A stretch of 5,905 nt of DNA from Burkholderiales bacterium (GCA_029266935.1 JAQSVY010000096.1:1-5905); one strand, 5' to 3'; numbered from the stretch's first letter, positions 1 through 5,905 are shown. Notes: generated by a model from the letters alone, not told the origin. Program-made: numbers and translations.

Positions 1-925
1 TTTCCCAGATCTCCATCAGCGGCTGCTGCGTGACGTTACCGAAGCTGACCGTCGGCGTCGCGAGCGACCGGCCCTCGAAGACGCGCGGCATCTCGGATTG
101 GCCGGCGAGCGACGTGTAGACGCAGGGCGACACCGCGCCGTCGCCGGATACGTACAGGATCTTCAGGGGGTTCAGGTCGCACACCGCCATCTCCCGGAAT
201 TGCAGCGGGTAGGGGCGGAAAGCGATGCCGGTCTTGCGGGCCACCGCGCGCGCCTGATCGAGCACGTCGGCGCAGGCGCGCGCCGGCACCGACCCGGAGT
301 AGGCTCTCAGGGCGTCCAGCCCGCTCGTCATGACGTAGTCGAGGTTGGTGGCCACGAGCTCGTCGGCGCCGAGCTCGGCCGCGAGCTCCACTGCGCGCGG
401 CAGCTCGGCGAGGTTGTCCGGCGTCATCAGGTAGAAGACCTCGACCTTCGGTCGCGGGTTCCCGCTCGCGGCGCGCAGGCGCAGGAATCGCCGCAGCTGC
501 TCGGAGAGCTTCGGGAGATCCGAGCCGACGCGGATCGCGGCGTGGGTGGCGGGGGTCGCGCCGGCGATCGATACCGCCATCAGGTCGAGGCCGAGATCGA
601 GCAGCCGCGCGCCCGTCTGCGCGGTGAGCCGGGTGCCGTTGGTCGTGAAGCCGACCTTGCAGCCGGCGCTTTTCGCCCGCTCGATCATGTCGAAGATGCG
701 CCGGTGCAGCAGCGGCTCGCCCCAGCCTTGCAGGTGGACCCACCGGGTGCGCGGGAAGGCCTCGGCAACGCGCTCGAAAGTCTCGAACGCCATGTCGCGC
801 GCCGGCCAGTGCTCGGCCAGCACCGTGACCGGGCACATGACGCACTTGAGGTTGCAGCGCGAGGTGACCTCGATCTGAAACGCCTCGAACGGGCGCTCGC
901 GATCGAGCTGTTTCAGCCACCTCAT
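1..925 (-). CDS. Radical SAM/SPASM-type protein, 3' end outside the window
   Basis: This is the true open frame of the region, with 308 codons visible and no stop before the left edge. The start is the ATG at 925, giving MRWLKQLDRERPFEAFQIEV. Residues 24-31 are CNLKCVMC, the C-x3-C-x2-C motif (C24, C28, C31) that binds the 4Fe-4S cluster which cleaves S-adenosylmethionine. GWGEP at 67-71 matches the SAM-contacting GGEP motif, and TTNGT at 94-98 and VSIAG at 118-122 fit later strands of the radical SAM barrel. Towards the C-terminus, C249 (AVCD), GDGAVSPC (C268) and SFGNVTQQPLMEIW at 294-307 look like the start of a SPASM domain, which carries auxiliary clusters. Any further cysteines lie beyond the edge. 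Relatives modify peptides or act in cofactor synthesis; the substrate here cannot be told. It lies 65 bases after the transporter on the same strand and may share its transcript. The Shine-Dalgarno is weak (GGGGA about 13 bases upstream). Confidence 0.86.
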   Translation of the reverse strand, partial: MRWLKQLDRERPFEAFQIEVTSRCNLKCVMCPVTVLAEHWPARDMAFETFERVAEAFPRTRWVHLQGWGEPLLHRRIFDMIERAKSAGCKVGFTTNGTRLTAQTGARLLDLGLDLMAVSIAGATPATHAAIRVGSDLPKLSEQLRRFLRLRAASGNPRPKVEVFYLMTPDNLAELPRAVELAAELGADELVATNLDYVMTSGLDALRAYSGSVPARACADVLDQARAVARKTGIAFRPYPLQFREMAVCDLNPLKILYVSGDGAVSPCVYTSLAGQSEMPRVFEGRSLATPTVSFGNVTQQPLMEIWE

Positions 926-990
926 GAAGCCGATGCTAGTCCCCGCGGGAGGGCTTGTCAGCCGCTCCTGCGGGGGCTTGATGCGCGGCG

Positions 991-2514
991 TTACTTGATG
1001 TCGGGCACCGGGAAGATCACCCCGCCGAAGATCAGGTAGGCGAGGAGCAGCGTCCAGACGATGTTGACCGCCTGCGCGCCGAGGAAGGCGACGGCCGGCC
1101 GGCCCCCTTCCATCGTGGCGAGGTCGACGAAGCGCGTCTCGAGGCCGATGCACACGAAGGCGAGCGCGAACCACCAGGTGCGCAGCTCGCCGAGCACCGA
1201 TTTCGTGCCGTCGACCAGGGGCGTCGGCAGGAAGAACGAGAACACCGCCGAGGCGATCAGGAAGCCGAGCACGAACTTCGGGAAGCGCTCCCAGATGATG
1301 CCGGCGCTCGGCTGCTGGCCGCCCGCCTTGGCGCCCGCCTTGTAGGTCCACCACACCACCAGGATGAAGGCCGCCACGCCGATCAGCGCGTTCTGCGAGA
1401 ACTTGACGATCACGCCGGTCTTCATCGCCGCGTCGCTGATAAGCGCGCCCGCCGCGACGACCGTCGCGCTGGTGTCGAGCGTGCCGCCCATCCAGGCGCC
1501 GGCAACGATGTCGGGAATGTGGAACGCCTTCACCAGCCAGGGCATGATGATCATCATCGGCACCGCGACGATCAGCACGAGCGAGGTGACGTAAGAGAGC
1601 TTCTTCTTGTCGCCCTGGATCGCGCCGCAGGTCGCGATCGCCGCGGAAACGCCGCAGATCGCCACCGAGGAGGAGAGCATGGCGGCGAAGTCGTCGTCCA
1701 CACGCAGCTTGCGCGCCATCCAGAAGCACACGTACCAGACCACGAGCACCACCAGCACCGCCTGCAGGATGCCCAGCGCGCCCGCCTGCACCACCTCCAT
1801 GAAGAGCAGTCCTGCGCCCAGGATCACGAGGCCGGTCTTGATGAAGTACTCAGTCTGCACCCCGGCCTTGAGCCACGCCGGCGTGCCGATCGTGTTGCTG
1901 ATCAGCAGCCCGAGCAGCAGGGCGAAGATCACGTACTCGACGCCGTATTCCACGAAGAGGCCGTTGCCCGCGAGCATGCGCGCCAGCCAGGCGAGGACGA
2001 ATACCACCGGGAAGGCGAGCGCGAACGCGCCGACATTGCCGCCGATCAGCGCGAAGCCGACGGCGCCGATGACGAGCCCGGCGATGCCGACGATGACGCC
2101 CTTGGTGAGGTTTGCGCCGCCGAACACCTTGTCGGCCTGCGCGGCTGCGTGGCCGCGCACCTCCGAGCCGAGCGAGCCGGCAACGGTATTGCGGCCGCCC
2201 GCCTTGGCGACGTCGCCGGCCGACTTCTCGATCGCCTTGCGGTCGTTCGCCTGCAGCGCCGCTTTTAGGCCGCCGGCCGCGGCCGCGACATCCTTCTTGC
2301 CCTTGGCCTCGGCATCCTTGCTGATCTCGTCGAGCGCCGCCGTCCATCCCGGCGCGCGGGCTGCGATCTGGCTATCGGTGGTCCAGCGGAACGTGGACCG
2401 CAGGTTGCCGAGATCGAAGAGCTTCCAGCTGAACGCCGCGAGGATCACGGCGATGATGAAAAAACCGAGATAGACGGCAACCCAGTCTTCCGTACGCCAT
2501 TTCTGTGCAGCCAT
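991..2514 (-). CDS. YeiH-type putative sulfate exporter family membrane protein with N-terminal extension
   Basis: A 507-residue polytopic inner-membrane protein. The C-terminal two thirds fit the YeiH/UPF0324 family (Pfam Cons_hypoth698), called putative sulfate exporters. Support comes from MLAGNGLFVEYGVEYVIFALLLGLLISNT-type helices from about 180, SSSVAICGVSAAIATCGAI at 281-299 (the family's most recognisable stretch), WMGGTLDTSATVVAAG at 341-356, and FALAFVCIGLETRF near 449-462. Transport of sulfate is a family label, not proven here. The family is usually about 340-350 residues. This protein has roughly 150 extra: a membrane helix at about 12-30, an Ala/Lys-rich helical soluble stretch at about 47-130, then two hydrophobic segments at 137-182. 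The start at 2514 is chosen over an in-frame ATG at 2583 because AGGGGGG (2522-2528) sits 7 bases upstream and MAAQKWRTEDW leads straight into the first helix. Stop is TAA at 991-993. It follows cydB by 181 bases. Confidence 0.92.
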   Translation of the reverse strand: MAAQKWRTEDWVAVYLGFFIIAVILAAFSWKLFDLGNLRSTFRWTTDSQIAARAPGWTAALDEISKDAEAKGKKDVAAAAGGLKAALQANDRKAIEKSAGDVAKAGGRNTVAGSLGSEVRGHAAAQADKVFGGANLTKGVIVGIAGLVIGAVGFALIGGNVGAFALAFPVVFVLAWLARMLAGNGLFVEYGVEYVIFALLLGLLISNTIGTPAWLKAGVQTEYFIKTGLVILGAGLLFMEVVQAGALGILQAVLVVLVVWYVCFWMARKLRVDDDFAAMLSSSVAICGVSAAIATCGAIQGDKKKLSYVTSLVLIVAVPMMIIMPWLVKAFHIPDIVAGAWMGGTLDTSATVVAAGALISDAAMKTGVIVKFSQNALIGVAAFILVVWWTYKAGAKAGGQQPSAGIIWERFPKFVLGFLIASAVFSFFLPTPLVDGTKSVLGELRTWWFALAFVCIGLETRFVDLATMEGGRPAVAFLGAQAVNIVWTLLLAYLIFGGVIFPVPDIK

Positions 2515-2521
2515 GGCCGAG

Positions 2522-2528
2522 CCCCCCT
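2522..2528 (-). promoter_or_regulatory. Ribosome binding site deciding the transporter start
   Basis: On the minus strand AGGGGGG ends 7 bases before the ATG at 2514. This is a strong Shine-Dalgarno match and the reason for rejecting the ATG at 2583, which would add 23 residues that are polar and not family-like. Confidence 0.75.
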
Positions 2529-2560
2529 TTTTTTGGTTGAGCGCTTGCCGCGCCCGACCG

Positions 2561-2588
2561 ATCTTATTCCCCTGCCCGGGCAAGCCAA
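2561..2588 (-). promoter_or_regulatory. Possible sigma70-type promoter for the YeiH-type transporter gene
   Basis: On the minus strand TTGGCT (2588-2583) and TAAGAT (2566-2561) are separated by 16 bases. They match the -35 and -10 consensus at 3 and 4 of 6 positions. The site lies about 47 bases upstream of the transporter start and downstream of the cydB terminator, which is where an independent promoter would be expected. The match is modest and was found by eye. Confidence 0.3.
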
Positions 2589-2659
2589 AACGGAATACTT
2601 ATATCCGGCTTAGCGCTTTCTATGACGCACTGGCGACGGTTGCGGCAATGCACCAAACG

Positions 2660-2692
2660 AAAAAAAGGGCAGACCCGGGTCAGACCCCCTTT
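2660..2692 (-). terminator. Probable rho-independent terminator after cydB
   Basis: Read on the minus strand, AAAGGG (2692-2687) can pair with CCCTTT (2669-2664), and the interior holds the perfect palindrome GACCCGGGTC (2672-2681), which can form a small inner hairpin. The structure is followed by an unbroken run of seven T (2666-2660). It begins only 3 bases after the cydB stop codon, as expected for the end of the cydAB transcript. The interior of the stem is imperfect, so strength is uncertain. The same bases form a short tandem repeat, annotated separately. Confidence 0.6.
2667..2687. repeat. Two tandem copies of a GGG(T)CAGACCC unit
   Basis: Plus-strand GGGCAGACCC (2667-2676) is followed directly by GGGTCAGACCC (2677-2687). 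The two copies differ only by one missing T. Each unit is itself close to an inverted repeat (GGGTC-A-GACCC). Units of this look recur between genes in many beta- and gammaproteobacterial genomes, some near REP-associated transposases; that comparison is from memory. No transposase is present here. Confidence 0.5.
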
Positions 2693-2695
2693 CGC

Positions 2696-3679
2696 TCAGG
2701 TGTACTTGCCGTGCCCGTAGTCCTCGGCGCGCGCCTTGCCGCGGAACACGCGATAGGCATAGATCGTGTAGCCGACGATGAAGGGCAGCACGATCAGCGT
2801 GCCGACCAGCATGAAGACGAGCGCGCTCGGGTGCGCGGCGGCGTCCCAGATCGTCATGCGGTCCATGATCACGTAGGGAAAGAGGCTGTAGCCGAGGCCG
2901 ATGAAGGCGAGCACGAAGATCGCCACCGCGCCGGCGAACGGCCTCCCATCGGAGCGGCCAAGGTTTTTCCAGACCCACCACCCCATGAAGAGCGTCGCTG
3001 CGGGCAGCAGCATTAGCCCCAGGGTTCGCGGGAAGTCGAACCAGCGCATGCGCACCGTCTCGCTCGCGAGCGGCGTGGCGAGGCTCACCAGCGCTACGCC
3101 GAGCGCCACCCAGGCGAGGCCCCAGCGTGCCCAGCCGATCGCTTTCTGCTGCAGCTCGCCCTCGGTCCGCAGGACCAGCCAAGTGGCGCCTAGCAGCACG
3201 TAGCCACCGCAAAGCGACGCCGCCACCGCGACCGCAAACGCCCATGCGCCCCGGCCCGGCTCGAAGCCGGTGATGTAGCGCCCGAGCATGAGGCCCTGCG
3301 CGAAGCTCGCGATCGTCGAGCCGCCCCAGAAGAGCCAGTTCCAGAGCTCGCGGTGCCAGCCCTCGGCCTTGATGCGCAGCTCGAAAGCGACGCCGCGCAG
3401 CATCAGGCCCACCAGCATCGCCGCGACCGGCAGGTAGAGCGCGCCGAGGATCTCGCCGTGCGCGACCGGGAAGGCGACAAGCAACAGGCCGATGCCCAGC
3501 ACGAGCCACGTCTCGTTCGCGTCCCAGAACGGCCCGATGGAGGCGACCATCACGTCCTGCTCGGTGCGCTCCGCGCCCGCCATCAGCATCCCCACGCCCA
3601 GGTCGTAGCCGTCGAGCACCACGTAGGCGAGGATCGCCACGCTCATGAGCAGGGAAAACACGAGCGGCAGGTCGAGCAT
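2696..3679 (-). CDS. cydB: Cytochrome bd-type (cyanide-insensitive-like) quinol oxidase subunit II
   Basis: A 327-residue polytopic protein, close to the usual CydB/CioB length of about 335-380. It partners CydA in the membrane-bound quinol oxidase and stabilises the haem-bearing subunit. Diagnostic stretches are MLDLPLVFSLLMSVAILAYVVLDGYDLGVG (1-30), GPFWDANETWLV (49-60), GALYLPVAAMLVGLMLRGVAFELR (79-102), SLFPYVIMDRMTIWDAA (265-281) and a C-terminal YRVFRGK (309-315). About eight or nine hydrophobic helices are evident. Two adjacent ATGs exist, at 3682 and 3679. The first overlaps the cydA stop as ATGA, the second as TGATG. I chose 3679 because AAGGA then sits 4 bases upstream rather than 1; 3682 adds just one Met. 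Stop is TGA at 2698-2696. Expression is presumably coupled to cydA. No cydX-like small gene is seen in the 181 bases that follow. Confidence 0.97.
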   Translation of the reverse strand: MLDLPLVFSLLMSVAILAYVVLDGYDLGVGMLMAGAERTEQDVMVASIGPFWDANETWLVLGIGLLLVAFPVAHGEILGALYLPVAAMLVGLMLRGVAFELRIKAEGWHRELWNWLFWGGSTIASFAQGLMLGRYITGFEPGRGAWAFAVAVAASLCGGYVLLGATWLVLRTEGELQQKAIGWARWGLAWVALGVALVSLATPLASETVRMRWFDFPRTLGLMLLPAATLFMGWWVWKNLGRSDGRPFAGAVAIFVLAFIGLGYSLFPYVIMDRMTIWDAAAHPSALVFMLVGTLIVLPFIVGYTIYAYRVFRGKARAEDYGHGKYT

Positions 3680-4968
3680 CATTTCCTTGCCAGGTGCGTG
3701 ATGACCACCATGTAGGAGAGAAGCAGCAGCGTGTAGATGAGCACGTACCCGGTCAGGCTGGCGCCGAGCTGCGCGCCGCTCGCCTCGCCGGCGGCCTCCG
3801 CGGTGCGCAGGATGCCGGTGACGAGCCAGGGCTGGCGGCCGATCTCCGTGACGAGCCAGCCGGCCAGCACCGCGATCCATCCCGAGAAGGTCATGCCGGC
3901 GAAGCACCACAACAAGGTTTTGGATGGACCCCGTTTCCGAAGTTTAAAGGCTCCCGTCCAGGCGAGCAGCAGCATCAGCACGCCCACGCCGACCATGACG
4001 CGGAAGGAGAGGAACACCAGCGTCACCGGCGGGATGTCGTCGCCGAACTCGTCGAGCCCGAGCACCTCGCCGTCGGCCTCGTGCGTGAGGATGAGCGAGG
4101 CGAGCTTCGGGATCTCGATCGAATAGTTGTTGGTGCCGGTCTCCTCGTCGATGAGCGCGAAGAGCACGAGCGGCGCGCCGCGCTGCGTCTCCCACAGCGC
4201 CTCCATCGCCGCGATCTTCGCCGGCTGGTGCTTGAGCGTGTTCAGGCCGTGCAGGTCGCCGACCACGATCTGCAGCGGCACCAGGACCGCCGCCACGCCC
4301 GCGCCGAAGCGCAGCGTCTTCAGCGCCGAGGCGTCGTCGCGTGCCTTCAGCAGCCGCCACGCGGAAAGCCCGGCGACGAGGAAGGCCGCGGTGATGCCCG
4401 AAGCGAGCAGCATGTGCGTGAAGCGCAGCGGGAAGGACGGGTTGAAGATCACCTCGAGCCACGCGCCGGCGATGAGCTCGCCGTTGGCTTCCGCCACGTG
4501 CCCGGCCGGGGTCTGCATCCAGGAGTTGAGCGCGAGGATCCAGAACGCCGAAAGCGTGGTGCCGGCGGCGACGATCACGCTGGAGGCGATGTGCACGCGT
4601 CCCGAGACGCGATTCATGCCGAACAGCATCACGCCGAGGAACGTCGCTTCGAGGAAGAACGCCGTCAGCACCTCGTAGGCGAGCAGCGGGCCGGCGATGT
4701 TGCCCACCGCCAGCATGAAGCCCGGCCAGTTGGTGCCGAACTGGAAGCTCATGGTAATGCCCGACACCACCCCCATGGCGAAAGAAAGCGCAAACACCTT
4801 CACCCACAGGCGGTAGGTGTCGAGCCAGGCGGGGTCGCGCGTGCGCTCGTACCTGATGCGGAAGTGGACGAGGTACCAGGCCAGCCCGATGGTGATGCTC
4901 GGGAACAGGATGTGGAAGCCGATGTTGAGCCCGAACTGGAGGCGGGCGAGCAGCAGGGCTTCGTCCAT
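3679..4968 (-). CDS. cydA: Cytochrome bd-type (cyanide-insensitive-like) quinol oxidase subunit I
   Basis: A 429-residue membrane subunit that oxidises quinol and reduces O2 at haems b558, b595 and d. The key residues are all present: H19 (haem ligand), E99 and E107 (proton/haem d path), H185 and M325 (haem b558 ligands, the latter in SFRVMVG), and GRQPW at 377-381 preceded by E375. The quinol loop carries K251 and E256 in QPAKIAAMEALWE, equivalent to E. coli K252/E257. The loop is short: E. coli CydA is about 522 residues, so this belongs to the short-Q-loop group to which the cyanide-insensitive oxidase CioA belongs. Cyanide resistance itself is inferred only. The start ATG at 4968 gives MDEALLLARLQFGLNIGFHILFPSITIG, the standard family N-terminus; an in-frame ATG at 5058 would add 30 unrelated residues and overlap the divergent gene. 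No clear Shine-Dalgarno precedes it. The stop overlaps the cydB start. Confidence 0.97.
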   Translation of the reverse strand: MDEALLLARLQFGLNIGFHILFPSITIGLAWYLVHFRIRYERTRDPAWLDTYRLWVKVFALSFAMGVVSGITMSFQFGTNWPGFMLAVGNIAGPLLAYEVLTAFFLEATFLGVMLFGMNRVSGRVHIASSVIVAAGTTLSAFWILALNSWMQTPAGHVAEANGELIAGAWLEVIFNPSFPLRFTHMLLASGITAAFLVAGLSAWRLLKARDDASALKTLRFGAGVAAVLVPLQIVVGDLHGLNTLKHQPAKIAAMEALWETQRGAPLVLFALIDEETGTNNYSIEIPKLASLILTHEADGEVLGLDEFGDDIPPVTLVFLSFRVMVGVGVLMLLLAWTGAFKLRKRGPSKTLLWCFAGMTFSGWIAVLAGWLVTEIGRQPWLVTGILRTAEAAGEASGAQLGASLTGYVLIYTLLLLSYMVVITHLARK

Positions 4969-4975
4969 CGGCCGA

Positions 4976-4981
4976 ACTATA
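4976..4981 (-). promoter_or_regulatory. Possible -10 box for cydA just before its start codon
   Basis: Minus-strand TATAGT matches the sigma70 -10 consensus TATAAT at 5 of 6 positions and lies 7 bases before the cydA ATG. That spacing would put the transcript start at or next to the start codon, which fits the lack of a Shine-Dalgarno. The corresponding -35 position (ATATTT at 17-base spacing) is a poor match, so this is tentative. Confidence 0.25.
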
Positions 4982-5007
4982 ACGTGGAGAACGCGCGAAA
5001 ATATGCC

Positions 5008-5026
5008 GCCGGGCCCTGACCCCGGC
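5008..5026. other. Perfect 6-bp inverted repeat in the cydA/thiolase divergent region
   Basis: GCCGGG (5008-5013) and CCCGGC (5021-5026) are exact reverse complements around a 7-base spacer. The repeat lies in the 74-base gap between the two divergent starts, 40 bases from cydA and 16 bases from the thiolase. It could be an operator or a hairpin in the thiolase leader. GC-rich inverted repeats of this size also arise by chance in such DNA. Confidence 0.3.
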
Positions 5027-5030
5027 TGGA

Positions 5031-5037
5031 AAGAGGA
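5031..5037 (+). promoter_or_regulatory. Ribosome binding site of the thiolase gene
   Basis: AAGAGGA ends 5 bases before the ATG at 5043, at good Shine-Dalgarno spacing. It fixes the start, which gives the canonical thiolase N-terminus MKRVAILGGARIPFAR. Confidence 0.7.
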
Positions 5038-5042
5038 CCCCC

Positions 5043-5905
5043 ATGAAGCGCGTAGCAATTCTCGGCGGCGCCCGCATCCCCTTCGCGCGGGCCAACACCG
5101 CCTACCAGGAGTTCGACAACCAGGACATGCTGACTGCGGCTTTCAAAGCCCTGGTCGATCGCTTTTCACTTAAGAACCAGCGCATAGGAGAGGTTGCAGC
5201 GGGCGCCGTGATCAAGCACTCGCGCGACTGGAACCTGGCGCGCGAGTCGGTGCTGGGCTCGGGGCTTCACCCCGAGACCCCGGCCTACGACCTGCAGCGC
5301 GCCTGCGGCACCAGCCTCTCGGCGGTGGCGCAGCTCGGCGCGCGCATCGCCCTCGGCGAGATCGACTGCGCCATTGCCGGCGGCGCCGACTCGGCGAGCG
5401 ACATCCCTCTCACCTACGGCCCGGAGCTGCAGAGGACGGTATTGAAAAGCTTCAAAGGCCGGTCCTTCGCCGAGAGAGCGAAGCCCTGGCTCGACATCCG
5501 CCCGGCGCACCTCAAGCCCTGGCCGCCCTCGGTGGGCGAGCCGCGCACCGGCCTCTCGATGGGCCAGCACTGCGAGGAGATGGCGAAGGAGTGGAAAGTG
5601 ACGCGCGAGGCACAGGACGAGCTCGCGCTCGCGAGCCACAAGAACGCCGCCGCCGCGTGGAAGTCCGGCTTCTTCGACGACCTGGTCATTGCCTTCGGCG
5701 ACCTGAAGCACGACAACAACGTGCGCGCCGACACCTCGATGGAGAAGCTCGCGTCGCTCAGGACCGCATTCGATCCCAGCCCGGCCGGCACGCTGACGGC
5801 CGGCAACAGCTCGCCCCTGACTGACGGCGCTGCTTGCGTTCTTTTGGGTTCAGAAGAGTGGGCCAGGTCGCGGGGCATCGAGCCCCTGGCCTTCCTCACT
5901 CACAC
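5043..5905 (+). CDS. Acetyl-CoA C-acyltransferase (thiolase), FadI-like, 3' end outside the window
   Basis: An open frame of 287 codons without a stop, cut by the right edge; full thiolases are about 390-440 residues. The enzyme either cleaves 3-ketoacyl-CoA with CoA in fatty-acid degradation or condenses two acetyl-CoA. The N-terminus MKRVAILGGARIPFAR is typical. C88 in LQRACGTSLSA (84-94) is the active-site cysteine that becomes acylated. IAGGADSASDIP at 111-122 and SMGQHCEEMAKEW at 172-184 follow the family pattern. TLTAGNSSPLTDGAACVLL at 250-268 is the second thiolase signature. The His and second Cys of the C-terminal active site lie beyond the edge. The insertion around 130-165 (FKGRSFAERAKPW...) and overall look suggest the trifunctional-complex beta-subunit group (FadI-like) rather than short PhaA/AtoB types; this is a judgement by eye. 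It is divergent from cydA and probably opens a rightward operon. Confidence 0.93.
   Translation, partial: MKRVAILGGARIPFARANTAYQEFDNQDMLTAAFKALVDRFSLKNQRIGEVAAGAVIKHSRDWNLARESVLGSGLHPETPAYDLQRACGTSLSAVAQLGARIALGEIDCAIAGGADSASDIPLTYGPELQRTVLKSFKGRSFAERAKPWLDIRPAHLKPWPPSVGEPRTGLSMGQHCEEMAKEWKVTREAQDELALASHKNAAAAWKSGFFDDLVIAFGDLKHDNNVRADTSMEKLASLRTAFDPSPAGTLTAGNSSPLTDGAACVLLGSEEWARSRGIEPLAFLTH

Noticed and set aside
36..920. Long minus-strand reading frame inside the radical SAM gene
   Set aside because: The translation is dominated by Arg, Ala and Gly with no domain pattern. The neighbouring frame gives a coherent radical SAM protein, so this is a GC-rich shadow frame.
960..978. GC hairpin just after the transporter stop (CCGC-AGGA-GCGG on the minus strand) as a terminator
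   Set aside because: The stem is only four strong pairs plus a bulged extension and there is no T run. In DNA this GC-rich such hairpins are common by chance, so read-through into the radical SAM gene is more likely.
98..1039. Plus-strand frame of 313 codons opposite the radical SAM gene
   Set aside because: It is antisense to a well-supported gene, has shadow-like Arg/Gly/Val/His-rich composition and crosses into the end of the transporter gene.
2515..2583. Upstream ATG at 2583 as the transporter start
   Set aside because: It would add a polar 23-residue stretch and ignore the strong AGGGGGG site 7 bases before the ATG at 2514. It would also lie in the possible promoter.
2584..2660. A small RNA or riboswitch between cydB and the transporter
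   Set aside because: The stretch is short and AT-richer, but I find no recognisable conserved fold or sensor motif, and a promoter/operator explains it more simply.
3683..3910. In-frame upstream extension of cydB to 3910
   Set aside because: It runs antiparallel to nothing but overlaps the 3' end of cydA in another frame and encodes Arg/His/Ala-rich sequence. The family N-terminus MLDLPLVF begins at 3679.
3694..5019. Plus-strand frame of 441 codons opposite cydA
   Set aside because: Its composition is Arg, Glu, His and Gln-rich, typical of the complement of a hydrophobic membrane-protein gene in GC-rich DNA. It has no domain features and cydA is certain.
5166..5711. Minus-strand frames opposite the thiolase (5166-5711 and 5414-5899)
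   Set aside because: Both are antisense to the clearly recognisable thiolase with its catalytic C88 and second signature, and they show no family resemblance.

Overview
The window is a GC-rich (clearly above 60% by eye), densely coded stretch of bacterial chromosome. Codon use is strongly G/C at third positions. The gene families suggest a proteobacterium, most likely a betaproteobacterium from an environmental lineage. That assignment is an inference from composition and family resemblance; no rRNA or tRNA is present to anchor it.

Layout: four genes lie on the minus strand and read, in transcription order, cydA (4968-3679), cydB (3679-2696), a YeiH-type membrane transporter (2514-991), and a radical SAM/SPASM protein that runs off the left edge (925-1). 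On the plus strand a FadI-like thiolase starts at 5043 and runs off the right edge. It is divergent from cydA across a 74-base gap. The radical SAM and thiolase genes are both cut by the window, so they are read here from their true open frames.

How the genes work together: CydA and CydB are the two core subunits of a bd-type, cyanide-insensitive-like quinol oxidase. This is a terminal oxidase that takes electrons from quinol to O2. They are translationally linked (TGATG/ATGA junction) and are followed by a GC hairpin with a run of seven T, probably the end of that transcript. The transporter then has its own strong ribosome binding site and a possible promoter. The radical SAM gene follows it after 65 bases and may be co-transcribed. 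The thiolase belongs to acyl-CoA metabolism and opens a separate rightward unit. No functional link between these units can be shown from the sequence.

Most of the window is ordinary. The points that merit a second look are the long N-terminal extension on the YeiH-type transporter (an extra membrane segment plus about 90 residues of Ala/Lys-rich soluble sequence), the tandem GGGTCAGACCC-type repeat that doubles as the cydB terminator, the very short or absent leader of cydA, and the unknown substrate of the radical SAM/SPASM protein. I see no mobile element, CRISPR array, RNA gene or convincing new system.
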